This document shows positions 33,415 to 43,035 of a DNA stretch of 64,000 bases, piece after piece. Under the pieces are notes generated by a model. The model did no database searches. It saw only the letters and a program-made list of their open reading frames with translations, and was not told the DNA's origin. Within the stretch, counting starts at the first letter, position 1. The number at the start of each line of letters is the position of its first letter. Made by a program: the position numbers and the translations under genes. This DNA is from Ahrensia sp. (lineage in GTDB: Bacteria; Pseudomonadota; Alphaproteobacteria; Rhizobiales; Rhizobiaceae): contig NZXU01000021.1 in assembly GCA_002698425.1 (NCBI GenBank), forward strand, positions 1 to 64,000, written 5' to 3'.

Positions 33415-35157
33415 ATGAAACGATCCCGTACACTGAGGAATTCCACTGCAGTGGCGATGGTGCTGGCCCTCGGCCTCACCTCGCCCGCGCATCTCGCCTT
33501 CGCACAGGATGGCCAGCCGCAGGTCAATTGCGAGGAAAATCCGAACGATCCGTCATGCGTGACGCCGCCGCAGGCCGAGGAGCCCGCGCCGCAGCCGGAA
33601 CCCGCGCCGGAGCAGCCCACGGCGGAAGAGCCCGCCCCGGAAGCGGCTCCGCAAGCCGAAGAGCCAGCACCAGAGCCCGCTCCGCAGGCCGAGGAACCGG
33701 CACCCGAACCGCAGGCGCAGGAGCCCGCGCCTGAGCAGCCCGCCGCGGAAGAGCCGGCACCGGAGCCTGCTCCGCAGCCAGAGCAGCTGGCTCCCGAACC
33801 GCAGGCACAGGAGCCCGCGCCCGAGCAACCCGCGGCCGAAGAGCCCGCTCCGGAGCCTGCCCCGCAGCCAGAGCAGCCGGCTCCCGAACCGCAGGCACAG
33901 GAGCCCGCGCCTGAGCAGCCCGCCGCCGAAGAGCCGGCGGCAGAAGAGCCTGCCCCGCAGCCGGAAGCCGAGCAGCCTGCCGCGGAAGAGCCGCAGGCCG
34001 GCGAAGCGGCGCCGGAACAGCCCGCCGCCGAACAGCCGCAGGCCGAGACGGCCCAGCCCGAGCAGCCCCCGGCCGAGGAAACGCAGGCTGCCGAACCCGC
34101 AGCGCAAGAGCAGCTGCAGGCCGAAGGCGCGACGGCCGAGACTGTCGAGATCGAGGAGCCGACGCTCGTCATCCCCGACGACGCCACCCAGGAACAGCGC
34201 CAGCAGGTGGAGCAGCAGCAGAAGCGCCGCCGCGAGGAAGCCCGCGACAATCGCGGCGAACTGCTCGGCGCGGCTGCGGTCGGCGCGGTGATCGGCGCGC
34301 TGATCCCGGCGCTCGGCGGCAAGGTCGTCGAGGACGAGGGCGACCGCATCATCGTCGAGCGCGACGGTGAATATTACGTACGCAAGGACGAGAGCAGTCT
34401 GCTGCGCCGCGGCGACGCCGAGGTCACGGTGACGCGCCTTCGCGGCGGCCGGACGCTGGAAACGGTGACGCGCCGCAACGGCGTGGTGATCGAGACCGTG
34501 CGCGACGAAGGCGGCTATGTCCTGAGACGGACGCGCATCCTGCCGGACGGTCGCGAATACGTGCTGATCGACAATCGTGACCGGGACCGCAACGAGTATG
34601 TCGACTGGGACCGCAGGCTACCGCCGATCCGCGTCGACATCCCGCGCGACAGCTACATCGTGCCGGCGCGCCGGGCGAGCCGTCAGGTGATCTACGAGAC
34701 CATCACCGCGCCGCCGGTCGAGAGGGTCGAGCAGAACTACACGCTGCGCGACGTGCGCGAGAACGAACGCATCCGCGCCAAGGTGCGCCGCGTCGACCTC
34801 GACACGATCACCTTCGAGACCGGCTCGGCGGTCGTCCGCCAGAGCCAGGTTCCCCTGCTCGAGGACATGGCCGCGGCGGTTCGCGAACTGATCGACCAGG
34901 ATCCGTCGGCCGTGGTGCTGGTGGAAGGCCATACAGACGCCGTCGGGTCCGAGACCTACAATCTGGCGCTCTCCGACCGACGCGCCGAGACCGTGGCCGC
35001 TATCCTCGTCGACAGCTACGGCATCCCGCCGGAAAACCTGGTGACCCAGGGCTATGGCGAGCAGTATCTGAAGGTGGATACGGAGCAGGCCGAGGCGCAG
35101 AACCGCCGCGCGACCATCCGTAACATCACGCCGCTTCTTTCGGCGCAGAACCAGTAA
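33415..35157 (+). CDS. OmpA-family outer-membrane protein with long Pro/Glu/Gln-rich spacer
   Basis: This 580-residue secreted protein has a signal peptide (KRSRTLRNSTAVAMVLALGL, ending near ...AFA) and a ~190-residue low-complexity region of repeated EPAPE/QPAAEE/PQPEQ units (33556-34130). A Gly-rich hydrophobic stretch (LLGAAAVGAVIGALIPALGG) and a beta-rich middle domain follow. The C-terminal OmpA-like peptidoglycan-binding domain (about 462-575) has VLVEGHTDAVGSETYNLALS and DRRAETV, containing the Asp/Arg that contact diaminopimelate. It probably ties the outer membrane or a periplasm-spanning spacer to peptidoglycan. ATG 33415 is preferred over an upstream in-frame ATG because it starts the signal peptide. 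Confidence 0.85.
   Translation: MKRSRTLRNSTAVAMVLALGLTSPAHLAFAQDGQPQVNCEENPNDPSCVTPPQAEEPAPQPEPAPEQPTAEEPAPEAAPQAEEPAPEPAPQAEEPAPEPQAQEPAPEQPAAEEPAPEPAPQPEQLAPEPQAQEPAPEQPAAEEPAPEPAPQPEQPAPEPQAQEPAPEQPAAEEPAAEEPAPQPEAEQPAAEEPQAGEAAPEQPAAEQPQAETAQPEQPPAEETQAAEPAAQEQLQAEGATAETVEIEEPTLVIPDDATQEQRQQVEQQQKRRREEARDNRGELLGAAAVGAVIGALIPALGGKVVEDEGDRIIVERDGEYYVRKDESSLLRRGDAEVTVTRLRGGRTLETVTRRNGVVIETVRDEGGYVLRRTRILPDGREYVLIDNRDRDRNEYVDWDRRLPPIRVDIPRDSYIVPARRASRQVIYETITAPPVERVEQNYTLRDVRENERIRAKVRRVDLDTITFETGSAVVRQSQVPLLEDMAAAVRELIDQDPSAVVLVEGHTDAVGSETYNLALSDRRAETVAAILVDSYGIPPENLVTQGYGEQYLKVDTEQAEAQNRRATIRNITPLLSAQNQ
33556..34130 (+). repeat. Imperfect tandem repeats encoding a Pro/Glu/Ala/Gln spacer
   Basis: Units of about 60-90 bp recur; for example the codons for PAPEPQAQEPAPEQPAAEEP appear three times with small changes near 33690, 33790 and 33885. 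The array can change length by slippage or recombination without shifting frame. Confidence 0.75.
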
Positions 35158-35179
35158 AAACCGCGCGCGGGGCGGTTTT
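35157..35179 (+). terminator. Weak terminator after the OmpA-like gene
   Basis: The stem AAAACCGC / GCGGTTTT starts on the last base of the stop codon. The T-run is only four bases, so efficiency is uncertain. Confidence 0.45.
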
Positions 35180-35341
35180 CACGCCGTCCCGCGCCATCCG
35201 CTCACTCAGGGTAAGGCGAAGGATACCAGGTAAAAACTTGCAGGCTCCGCCCAATTTGCGCCGTTTTCGGCGATTTTTTCCGTATTGATGCATGCGCAAT
35301 ACGCCATTTACAATCGAGCCGCGGCACATCGAGACCATTCC

Positions 35342-36082
35342 ATGAATTTATCGGCCCTCATCGGCGACTACCAGATTTGCGCTTCCCGGCTTTTTGCCGC
35401 CATCGAGGCCGAGGATCTGGCTGTCATCCGTGAGCTCGATATCCGAATGTCCTGGCTTCGCGACACGATACGCGACTTTCCCGCCATTTCCGAAACCGAC
35501 AGGCACCGGCAGATCGAATTCTTCGTCGATCTCTTGTCGGATACGACGGATCAGAATCGCGATGTCCCGCCGCTTTCCGATCTGCGTGTCGTGATTGACA
35601 GAAATATCACGGGATTTGCCCGCGCGCGCACGCCGCCGCTGCACGATCAGGCCGAAGCAATCGCATCCCAACTCGCCCATAACAACCTGCCGGACGAGCA
35701 TGCCGTCGCGGCGATCGAAATGAGCAACCTCAGAATTTCGGTGATCGGGCGCGACATGCGCTACCGCTACACCTCGCCGGCCAACGCCCGTTTCCATGGC
35801 ATGGCGATCGAGGATATCGAGGGGATGCACATGCGTGACCTCATAGGCCGCGAGCGGTACGATAGAAGGGCCAGGGCTTATTTCGAGCGATGCTTCGCCG
35901 GAGAGGATTTGAGCTATTGCTACTATCTCGATACCGAGAGGCATGGACGCGTGCTGCAGGAATGCCGAATGATCCCGCAATACGGGCCGGATGGCGAGGC
36001 GACCGGCGCGATCGTGATGATGCGCGAAATTGACACCGGCCACATCGATCCGGTCAGGTCGGCGGAGGAGAATCGGGTCTGA
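35342..36082 (+). CDS. Stand-alone PAS domain protein
   Basis: This 246-residue soluble protein has a helical N-terminal half (residues 1-135, starting NLSALIGDYQICASRLFAAI) and a C-terminal PAS fold (about 140-235). The PAS part shows MRYRYTSPANARFHGMAIED, the MHMRDLIGRERYDRRA helix and ATGAIVMMREI at the end. No kinase, GGDEF or DNA-binding output is attached, so it likely passes a signal by protein contact. The start at 35342 is favoured by the start of the helical region; in-frame codons at 35285 and 35288 are possible but poorly supported. Confidence 0.72.
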   Translation: MNLSALIGDYQICASRLFAAIEAEDLAVIRELDIRMSWLRDTIRDFPAISETDRHRQIEFFVDLLSDTTDQNRDVPPLSDLRVVIDRNITGFARARTPPLHDQAEAIASQLAHNNLPDEHAVAAIEMSNLRISVIGRDMRYRYTSPANARFHGMAIEDIEGMHMRDLIGRERYDRRARAYFERCFAGEDLSYCYYLDTERHGRVLQECRMIPQYGPDGEATGAIVMMREIDTGHIDPVRSAEENRV

Positions 36083-36094
36083 CCCCGGACCCGA

Positions 36095-37219
36095 TCAGCT
36101 CTTGCGCAGGATGACGCTGCCGGCGGAATAGCCCGCGCCAAACGAGCAGATGACGCCGAGATCGCCCGGTTGCAGATCGCCGGAGAACTTCGAGAAGGCG
36201 ATGATCGAGCCCGCCGAGGAGGTGTTGGCGTAGTCCTGCAGGATGTTTGGCTGCTCGCCCGGCGCCGGTTCGCGGCCGAGGACGCGCGCGCCGATCAGGT
36301 CGTTCATGCCCTTGTTGGCCTGGTGGAGCCAGAGGCGCGACAGGTCGTCGGCTTTCAGCTCGTTGTCGGCGAGATGGCCGAGGATCAGATCGGTGACGAT
36401 CGGCACAACCTGCTTGAAGACCTTGCGGCCTTCCTGACGGAACAGCATGTCGCGGCGGTCTTCCATATGGCCCTCGCGGGTGCGGCGCAGGAAGCCGTTA
36501 TTGTTGCGGATATTGTTGGAGAACTGCGTCAGGAGCCTCGTCGAGACGATCTCGAAGCGGCCGGGCGCGTCGGCGAGATCGGCGCGTTCGAGGACGACGG
36601 CGGTGCAGACATCGCCGAAGATGAAATGACAGTCGCGGTCGCGCCATTCCAGATGCGCCGAGCAAATCTCGGGATTGACCATCAGGATGGCTTTCGCGGA
36701 TCCGGAGCGGATCATGTCGGCGGCGGCCTGTATGCCGAAGGTGGCCGAGGAACAGGCGACGTTCATGTCGAAGGCGAAGCCCTCGATGCCGAGCGCCTCT
36801 TGTATCTCGATGGCGATGGCCGGATAGGCGCGCTCGTGGTTCGAGGCGGCGCAGATGACGGCGTCGATATCGGCGGGCGTCCGGCCCGCCTGTTCAAGCG
36901 CCTGCGCCGCGGCCTTCAGCGCCATCTCGGCCATGACCGAAAGTTCCTCGTCGGCGCGTTCGCGCAACACCGGATGCATGATCTCGGGATCAAGTGTGCC
37001 GGTCTTGTCGAGCACGTAGCGGCTCTCGATGCCCGACGCCTTGACGATGAAGCCCTCGTCGGACTGCGGCACGGGCTCGCGTTGTCCGGCCGCGATCTCG
37101 TTGGCATGAAGCGCGTTCTGCCGGTCGGCATAGGCGTTGAAGGCCGCGACGAGTTCGGCGTTGGAGATGGTTTCTTCCGGCGTGAAGACGCCGGTGCCGG
37201 AAATGGAGACTGCGTGCAT
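36095..37219 (-). CDS. Beta-ketoacyl-ACP synthase III-like (FabH family)
   Basis: This 374-residue thiolase-fold condensing enzyme keeps the FabH triad: Cys156 in NVACSSATFG, His299 in WLHQANKGMND and Asn332 in YANTSSAGSI. It is longer than housekeeping FabH (about 320 residues), with an insertion near residues 25-90. It resembles the second FabH-like enzymes of many alphaproteobacteria, which may use unusual acyl starters. Housekeeping plsX-fabH context is absent. The start ATG 37219 places MHAVSISGTGVFTPEETISN at the N-terminus; an extension to 37273 is unlikely. Confidence 0.85.
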   Translation of the reverse strand: MHAVSISGTGVFTPEETISNAELVAAFNAYADRQNALHANEIAAGQREPVPQSDEGFIVKASGIESRYVLDKTGTLDPEIMHPVLRERADEELSVMAEMALKAAAQALEQAGRTPADIDAVICAASNHERAYPAIAIEIQEALGIEGFAFDMNVACSSATFGIQAAADMIRSGSAKAILMVNPEICSAHLEWRDRDCHFIFGDVCTAVVLERADLADAPGRFEIVSTRLLTQFSNNIRNNNGFLRRTREGHMEDRRDMLFRQEGRKVFKQVVPIVTDLILGHLADNELKADDLSRLWLHQANKGMNDLIGARVLGREPAPGEQPNILQDYANTSSAGSIIAFSKFSGDLQPGDLGVICSFGAGYSAGSVILRKS

Positions 37220-37297
37220 GTGCGGGCCGGTGCGGTGAACAGTGGCGGGGGCATAGGCCCTCCGCCACTTCAATTCAACCCTGCGCAGTCCCGGAGA

Positions 37298-37924
37298 TCA
37301 GAACGGGTTCACCGCATCGGCGACGCGCTTGACGCCGACGATGACCGCGCCGCCGACCTTGGCCGCGCCGTCGGCGGCGACGTCGATCGGCTTGGTGATC
37401 GTCTCCTTTTCGGGCGCGAGCGAGGAGATCGCGTCGGCGACGCGAGACAGGAGGCCCGGTTCCTTTCCGACCAGCACCGGGTCCTCGGCCGGGGGCGGAG
37501 GCACCGCGCCGGCAGGTGGCGGCGGTTCGCTGCCGGCAAGCGCCTGCGGCGGCTCCTCGCCGGCCTTTGGCGGCGCCGGCGGGAACGGGGCCGGCTGCAG
37601 ATCCGCCTTCGCCGCCTCGGCGGCTTCGGCGGGCGTCAGGTCCGTGCCGTCGACCTCGGCCGGCGTTTCCGGCGGGACGGGAACGGGAACCGGCTCGCCC
37701 GAAGCGGCGACCTGCGCGGTCGGCAAAGAGCTTTCCGGCGAACAGACCGCGACGACGGTCGGATAATCTTCCTCGGCGGAGGCGGCCAGCAGCGGCTCGG
37801 AGGCGGCGCGGCAAGCCTCGACCGTCTCGTAACGCTCGGTTCCGACGCGGACGAAATCGCATTGCGCACCGGAATCGTCGCAGCCGAGCAGGCTCAGGAC
37901 GATGAGGGCTTCAGCGGCAGCCAT
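37298..37924 (-). CDS. Hypothetical Pro/Ala-rich protein
   Basis: This 208-residue protein has a short hydrophobic N-terminus (MAAAEALIVLSLLGCDDSG). A small Cys-containing segment follows (QCDFVRVGTERYETVEACRA) with potential for a disulfide between two cysteines. A long Pro/Ala/Glu-rich region (about 70-155) leads to a C-terminal amphipathic end (AAKVGGAVIVGVKRVADAV). LLGC at residue 16 could be a lipobox or simply the end of a signal-like helix. No family is recognised. AGGAG precedes ATG 37924 at a 9-nt spacing. Confidence 0.6.
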   Translation of the reverse strand: MAAAEALIVLSLLGCDDSGAQCDFVRVGTERYETVEACRAASEPLLAASAEEDYPTVVAVCSPESSLPTAQVAASGEPVPVPVPPETPAEVDGTDLTPAEAAEAAKADLQPAPFPPAPPKAGEEPPQALAGSEPPPPAGAVPPPPAEDPVLVGKEPGLLSRVADAISSLAPEKETITKPIDVAADGAAKVGGAVIVGVKRVADAVNPF

Positions 37925-38027
37925 GATGTGTACTCCTGTTTCGGCGACGGATAGGCCGCGATTGTTGCAGCCATGCGGCGACATTCGGACGAAGTTGCGG
38001 CAAGGGGAATATCAAACCGGCGTCAGG

Positions 38028-39803
38028 TCAGAGCGGCCAGACGAACAGGATCGTCGGGATGGCGACGATCAACACTAGGATCTCCAAAAAGATGCCCATG
38101 CGCCAGTAATCGCCGAAGGCATAGCCGCCGGGACCCATGATGATCGTGTTGTTCTTGTGGCCGATCGGGGTGAGGAAGGCGCAAGAGGCGGCGACCGCGA
38201 CGCCGATCAGGAAAGGGTCCGGATTGACGCCGAAGGATTGCGCGACGCCGACACCGATGGGCGCGGCGATCAGCGTCGTGGCGACATTGTTGAGGAAGTC
38301 CGACAGCGTCATGGTGATGACCATCAACACGGCGAGAACGACCCAGGCGGGCGCGCCATGGGTATTGGCGACGATTGTCTCGGCGATCAGTTGCGTGCCG
38401 CCGCTATCCTCCAGCGCCTGGCCGAGCGGGATCAGCGAGCCGAGCAGGACGATCACCCGCCAGTCGACCGCCTCATAGACTTCCGTGCCGCTCAACAGCC
38501 CCATCAACACATAGGCGACGACGACAATGCCGAGCGCGATATCGAGGGAAACAAGCCCGAAGACGGCGGCGGCGATGGCCGCGGCGAAGGCGCCGATCGC
38601 CATGGTGGCCTTGCCGCGCTGGAGCATGCGGGTCTGGCCCTCGGCGAGCGGCAGGACCTTGAGCCATGAGGCGATTTCGGCAATCCGCTCGGTCGCGCCG
38701 AGCAGCAACAGCACGTCGCCCGGCTCGATCTTTAGCTTGCGGACGCGTTCGCGGAAGCGCTTGCCCTTGCGCGAGACGCCAAGCAGCGTGACGCCGTGGC
38801 GGTATTGCAGGCGCAGATCCATGGCCGAGCGGCCGACCATGCGCGAGCCGTCGGGGACAATCGCCTCGACCAGCGTCAAGGACGGGCCGGCGACGCCGCC
38901 CTCGTGTTTTTCCGAGCCGGAGAAATCCAGTTCGGCGGCGCCCATGAAGGTCTCGATCGATTTCGGATCGCCCTCCAGAACGAGAAAGTCGCCCTTGGCG
39001 AGCGTCTCGTTGCGCGAGAAGCCCGGCAGGCGGTTGCCGCGGCGCACCACGCCGACAATGGCGATGTCGCTGTCGTTCGCCAGCGGGTAGAGATCGCGCA
39101 CCACCATGTCGATGGATTTCGAGCCGTCCTTGACGCGGGCTTCGGCGACATAGAGGCCGGCATCCTCGCCGCTGGAAAGCGGGGCGGGACGGGCGCGCGA
39201 CGGGATCAGCCGCCAGCCGACCAGCGCGACGAAGGCGATGCCGACCACCGAGACGGCAAGGCCGACCGGGGCGAAATCGAACATGGAGAAGGGTTCGCCG
39301 AGCGCGCGGGCGCGGTATTGCGCGATGACGATGTTGGGCGGCGTGCCGATCAGCGTGATCATGCCGCCGAGAATGGTCGCGAAGGAGAGCGGCATCAGGG
39401 TGAGCGCGGCGGCGCGTTTCGCCTTGGCGGCGGCCTCCAGATCGAGCGGCATCAAAAGCGCCAGCGCCGCGACATTGTTGATGACGGCGGACAGGGCCGC
39501 GCCGACCACAGCCATCACGCCGATATGGGCGGGCAAGGCGCGGTCCGGCGCGACGACGAGGCGGGCGATGCGCTCGACGGCGCCGGAATTGACGAGGCCG
39601 CGCGAGACGATCAGCACGAGCGCGATGATGACGACGGCGGGATGGCCGAAGCCCTCGAAGGCGGATTCCGGCTCGATATGGCCCGCGACGACGGCGATCA
39701 GCAGCGCCGCGAAGGCGACGAGGTCGTAACGGACCTTGTCCCAGACGAAGAGGACGAAGGCCACGCCGAACAGGCCGAAGAGGAACATCTGGTCGCCGGT
39801 CAT
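38028..39803 (-). CDS. SLC13-type (DASS/ArsB-like) permease with two RCK_C domains
   Basis: This 591-residue membrane transporter has an N-terminal block of about five helices with FGHPAVVIIALVLIVSRGLV and VINNVAALALLMPLDLEAAA. Two cytoplasmic TrkA-C/RCK_C domains follow (about 210-295 and 305-385), then a second set of helices with FLNNVATTLIAAPIGVGVA and CAFLTPIGHKNNTIIMGPGG. The paired re-entrant NNV and T-P-x-G motifs are typical of divalent-anion:Na+ symporters, and the RCK_C insert matches YbhI/SacP-type proteins thought to carry sulfate or other small anions. The substrate is not deducible. It appears monocistronic. Confidence 0.87.
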   Translation of the reverse strand: MTGDQMFLFGLFGVAFVLFVWDKVRYDLVAFAALLIAVVAGHIEPESAFEGFGHPAVVIIALVLIVSRGLVNSGAVERIARLVVAPDRALPAHIGVMAVVGAALSAVINNVAALALLMPLDLEAAAKAKRAAALTLMPLSFATILGGMITLIGTPPNIVIAQYRARALGEPFSMFDFAPVGLAVSVVGIAFVALVGWRLIPSRARPAPLSSGEDAGLYVAEARVKDGSKSIDMVVRDLYPLANDSDIAIVGVVRRGNRLPGFSRNETLAKGDFLVLEGDPKSIETFMGAAELDFSGSEKHEGGVAGPSLTLVEAIVPDGSRMVGRSAMDLRLQYRHGVTLLGVSRKGKRFRERVRKLKIEPGDVLLLLGATERIAEIASWLKVLPLAEGQTRMLQRGKATMAIGAFAAAIAAAVFGLVSLDIALGIVVVAYVLMGLLSGTEVYEAVDWRVIVLLGSLIPLGQALEDSGGTQLIAETIVANTHGAPAWVVLAVLMVITMTLSDFLNNVATTLIAAPIGVGVAQSFGVNPDPFLIGVAVAASCAFLTPIGHKNNTIIMGPGGYAFGDYWRMGIFLEILVLIVAIPTILFVWPL

Positions 39804-39919
39804 GGATCTCCCGCTTTGTTCGGCCGCCGCGTGTCGACAGCCAGATCATAACGCCGCCGCCGGGCGGCGGTTGCATGCCAGACAATCAGATGCGACGGGC
39901 GGCGTCGACCTCCGCCGGG

Positions 39920-41407
39920 TCAGATATGGCGGAAGACCGTTGTCTTGGTGGCGGACATGTCGAGCAGCGCCTCGAAGCCCTTCTCGCGGCCATGGCCGGA
40001 ACGGCCAAAGCCGCCGAATGGCAGTTCGACGCCGCCGCCCGCGCCATAGGCGTTGACATAGACCTGGCCGGCGCGAATGCGTTTGGCGACGCGGTGCTGA
40101 CGGCCGCCGTCGCGGGTCCAGACACCGGCGACGAGGCCGTATTGCGTGCCGTTGGCGAGGCGCACCGCCTCCTCCTCGCCCGCAAAGGAAAAGGCGGCGA
40201 GGACGGGGCCGAAAACCTCTTCCTGCGCCAGCTCGGACAGCGGATCGACCCCGCCGAACAGGACCGGGGCCCGGTAATGACCGCCTTCGGGCGCATCGTC
40301 GGCGACGGAGCCTTGCGCGACGATCTGCGCGCCGCCCTTTTCGGCGGCCTCGATCATGGCGGTGACGCGCGCCGCCTGTTTCGCGTTGATCAGCGGGCCG
40401 AGATCGCCGTCGGCGTGATGCGGCTCGGCGACCAGCGCCGAAAAGCTGCGGGAAAGCGCCGACATGACCTCGTCATGGATGGGTCTCTCGACGAGCAGGC
40501 GCGAGCCGGCGGAGCAGGTCTGGCCGCCATTCTGGATGACCGCGTTGACGACAACCGGCAGCGCCGCGTCGAGATCGGCGTCGGCGAAGAGGATTTGCGG
40601 CGACTTGCCGCCGAGTTCCATCGTGATGCCGCGATTGTTGAGCGCCGCGGCCTGCTGGATCGCCGTGCCGGTGCCGGTCGAGCCAGTGAAGGTGACATAG
40701 TCGACACCGGGATGGGCCGAAAGCGCCGCGCCGGCCTCGCCGCCATAGCCGGTGACGACGTTGAAGACGCCGGAGGGGCAGCCGGCTTCCAGCGCCAGTT
40801 CTGCGATCCGCAGGCTCGTCAGCGACGCGTCCTCGGCGGGCTTGACCACCAGCGTGTTGCCCATGGCGAGCGCCGCGCCGGCGACGCGGGCAAGGATCTG
40901 CAGCGGATAGTTCCACGGGATGATGCCGGCGACAACGCCATGCGGCTCGCGCGTGGTGAAGGCGGTGTAGCCGTCGAGGAAGGGGATCTGGTCGCCATGC
41001 GCCTTGTCGGCGGCGCCGCCGTAATATTCGCAATAGCGGATCGCGGCGGCGACGTCGGCGACGCCCTGGCGGGCGGGCTTGCCGGTGTCGCGCGATTCCA
41101 GCGCGGCGAGTTCGTCGGCATTCGCTTCGACCAAAGCGGCGAGGCGCGACAGGATGCGGCCGCGTTCGGCTGCGGTCATGCGGCTCCAAGGGCCGGTCTC
41201 GAAGGCCTGGCGGGCGGAGCGGACGGCGGCGTCGACGTCCGCCTCGCCGCTTCGCGGGATCGATGCGAAGACACGGCCGTCAGACGGACAGGCGACCTCG
41301 ATGCGCGCGCCGGATTGCGCGCCCACCATCCGACCGCCGATCACGTTCAGCGCGGCGCGCTCCTCGCCGACGGTTCTGAGCAAAGTGGTGTCGGGCGTCT
41401 TGAGCAT
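39920..41407 (-). CDS. Aldehyde dehydrogenase family protein
   Basis: This 495-residue NAD(P)-dependent aldehyde dehydrogenase has the catalytic Cys298 in NGGQTCSAGSR, the general base Glu264 in TMELGGKSP, the Rossmann contact FTGSTGTG and the substrate-channel element IIPWNYPLQ. Length is typical. It could oxidise gamma-glutamyl-gamma-aminobutyraldehyde (the missing PuuC step for the puuAB genes upstream) or another aldehyde; the adjacent sugar operon gives no hint. ATG 41407 is chosen because AGGGA lies about 8 nt upstream; an in-frame codon at 41428 is the alternative. It is divergent from zwf. Confidence 0.9.
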   Translation of the reverse strand: MLKTPDTTLLRTVGEERAALNVIGGRMVGAQSGARIEVACPSDGRVFASIPRSGEADVDAAVRSARQAFETGPWSRMTAAERGRILSRLAALVEANADELAALESRDTGKPARQGVADVAAAIRYCEYYGGAADKAHGDQIPFLDGYTAFTTREPHGVVAGIIPWNYPLQILARVAGAALAMGNTLVVKPAEDASLTSLRIAELALEAGCPSGVFNVVTGYGGEAGAALSAHPGVDYVTFTGSTGTGTAIQQAAALNNRGITMELGGKSPQILFADADLDAALPVVVNAVIQNGGQTCSAGSRLLVERPIHDEVMSALSRSFSALVAEPHHADGDLGPLINAKQAARVTAMIEAAEKGGAQIVAQGSVADDAPEGGHYRAPVLFGGVDPLSELAQEEVFGPVLAAFSFAGEEEAVRLANGTQYGLVAGVWTRDGGRQHRVAKRIRAGQVYVNAYGAGGGVELPFGGFGRSGHGREKGFEALLDMSATKTTVFRHI

Positions 41408-41565
41408 GTCGTCATTCCCTGCAAACATCGACGGATGCGACCGTCATCCTCCCACGGTCTATCATACCGATATGGCGCCGCGATAAAACTTGCTCTGCGA
41501 TCTGGTGTTTTTAAATCGATTAGATTATAACGCCACCGACTCCTCTCGCCTGACAGGAACACTCC

Positions 41566-43035
41566 ATGTCCGCTCAGATCATTCCCGTCGATCCGTTCGA
41601 TTACATCGTCTTCGGAGGCACCGGCGACCTTGCCGAACGCAAGCTGCTGCCGGCGCTCTATCACCGCCAGGTCGGCGGGCAGATCGTCGACCAGACCTGC
41701 ATCATCGGCGCGTCGCGCTCCGAGATGAGCGACGACGATTACCGCGACTTCGCGCGCAAGGCGCTGCAGCAATTCGTCAAGGAGGATCTCGACGAGGAGG
41801 AAGTCGAGAAGTTCCTGTCGAAGCTCTCCTACATCTCCATCGACGCCAAGTCCGACAAGGGCTGGGACGATCTCAAGGCGAAGCTTTCGGGCGACGCGCA
41901 GCGCAAGCGCGCCTATTACCTCGCCGTCGGCCCGTCGCTCTTCGGCGAATTCGCCGTCAAACTGCGCGAACACGGGCTGATCACGCCGGAAACCCGCATC
42001 GTCGTCGAAAAGCCGATCGGCCGGGACCTCGAGTCGGCCAACCAGCTCAACGACACGCTGGGCGAGGTGTTCACCGAGGACCAGATCTTCCGCATCGACC
42101 ACTATCTCGGCAAGGAGACAGTGCAGAACCTGATGGCGCTGCGCTTTGCCAACGCGCTCTACGAGCCGCTTTGGAACTCGGCGCATATCGACCATGTGCA
42201 GATCACCGTGGCGGAATCGGTGGGGCTGGAAGGCCGGGCCGGCTATTACGACAAGGCCGGCGCGCTGCGCGATATGGTGCAGAACCACCTGCTGCAGTTG
42301 CTCTGCCTTGTCGCCATGGAACCGCCCTCCTCAATGGAGGCCAACGCGGTGCGCGACGAAAAGCTGAAGGTCCTGCGCTCGCTGCAGCGCATCGACGCCG
42401 GCAATGTCGAGGAAAAGACGGTGCGCGGACAGTACACGTCCGGCGCGTCGAATGGCGGGCCGGTGAAGGGCTATCTGGAGGAACTGGAAGGCGGCGTCTC
42501 CAATACCGAGACCTTTGTCGCGATCAAGGCCGAGATCGGCAATTGGCGCTGGGCCGGCGTGCCCTTCTATCTGCGCACGGGCAAGCGGCTGGCGCAGCGC
42601 GTCTCGGAGATCGTCATCTCCTTCAAGCCGGTGCCGCATTCGATCTTCGACGGCTCGGCGGGCCGCATGGTCGCCAACCAGCTGGTGATGCGGCTGCAGC
42701 CCGACGAGGGCGTCAAGCAGTGGCTGATGATCAAGGATCCGGGCCCCGGCGGCATGCGGCTGCGGCATGTGCCGCTGGACATGAGCTTCGCGGAATCCTT
42801 CGGCGTGCGCAATCCGGACGCCTATGAGCGGCTGATCCTCGACGTGGTGCGCGGCAACCAGACGCTGTTCCAGCGCCGCGACGAGGTGGAGGCCGCGTGG
42901 AACTGGATCGACCCGATCCTCAAGGCCTGGGAATCGATCGAGCAGCCGGTGCGGACCTACACGTCCGGAACGTGGGGCCCCTCGGCCTCCATCGCCCTGA
43001 TCGAGCGCGACGGACGCACATGGTATGAAAACTGA
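41566..43035 (+). CDS. zwf: Glucose-6-phosphate 1-dehydrogenase
   Basis: This 489-residue cytosolic enzyme oxidises glucose 6-phosphate to 6-phosphogluconolactone with NADP+ (or NAD+). The coenzyme loop is FGGTGDLAERKLLPALY and the signature active-site region is FRIDHYLGKE (residues 175-184, with the catalytic His179 and substrate Lys183), followed by VQNLMALRFAN. It is first in zwf-pgl-edd, the upper Entner-Doudoroff block; eda is not in the window. AGGAA precedes the ATG. The 158-bp upstream region shared with the divergent aldehyde dehydrogenase contains an AT-rich TTTTTAAATCGATTAGATTA stretch where a promoter could lie. Confidence 0.97.
   Translation: MSAQIIPVDPFDYIVFGGTGDLAERKLLPALYHRQVGGQIVDQTCIIGASRSEMSDDDYRDFARKALQQFVKEDLDEEEVEKFLSKLSYISIDAKSDKGWDDLKAKLSGDAQRKRAYYLAVGPSLFGEFAVKLREHGLITPETRIVVEKPIGRDLESANQLNDTLGEVFTEDQIFRIDHYLGKETVQNLMALRFANALYEPLWNSAHIDHVQITVAESVGLEGRAGYYDKAGALRDMVQNHLLQLLCLVAMEPPSSMEANAVRDEKLKVLRSLQRIDAGNVEEKTVRGQYTSGASNGGPVKGYLEELEGGVSNTETFVAIKAEIGNWRWAGVPFYLRTGKRLAQRVSEIVISFKPVPHSIFDGSAGRMVANQLVMRLQPDEGVKQWLMIKDPGPGGMRLRHVPLDMSFAESFGVRNPDAYERLILDVVRGNQTLFQRRDEVEAAWNWIDPILKAWESIEQPVRTYTSGTWGPSASIALIERDGRTWYEN

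Noticed and set aside
33246..34352. Cys/Ser/Gly-repeat protein on the - strand
   Set aside because: This is the antisense of the Pro/Glu/Gln repeat region of the OmpA-like gene; repetition comes from the coding strand. No ribosome site.
41510..41531. HexR-type operator upstream of zwf
   Set aside because: Only an 8-bp AATCGATT palindrome is present; flanking bases are not symmetric, so no regulator can be named.
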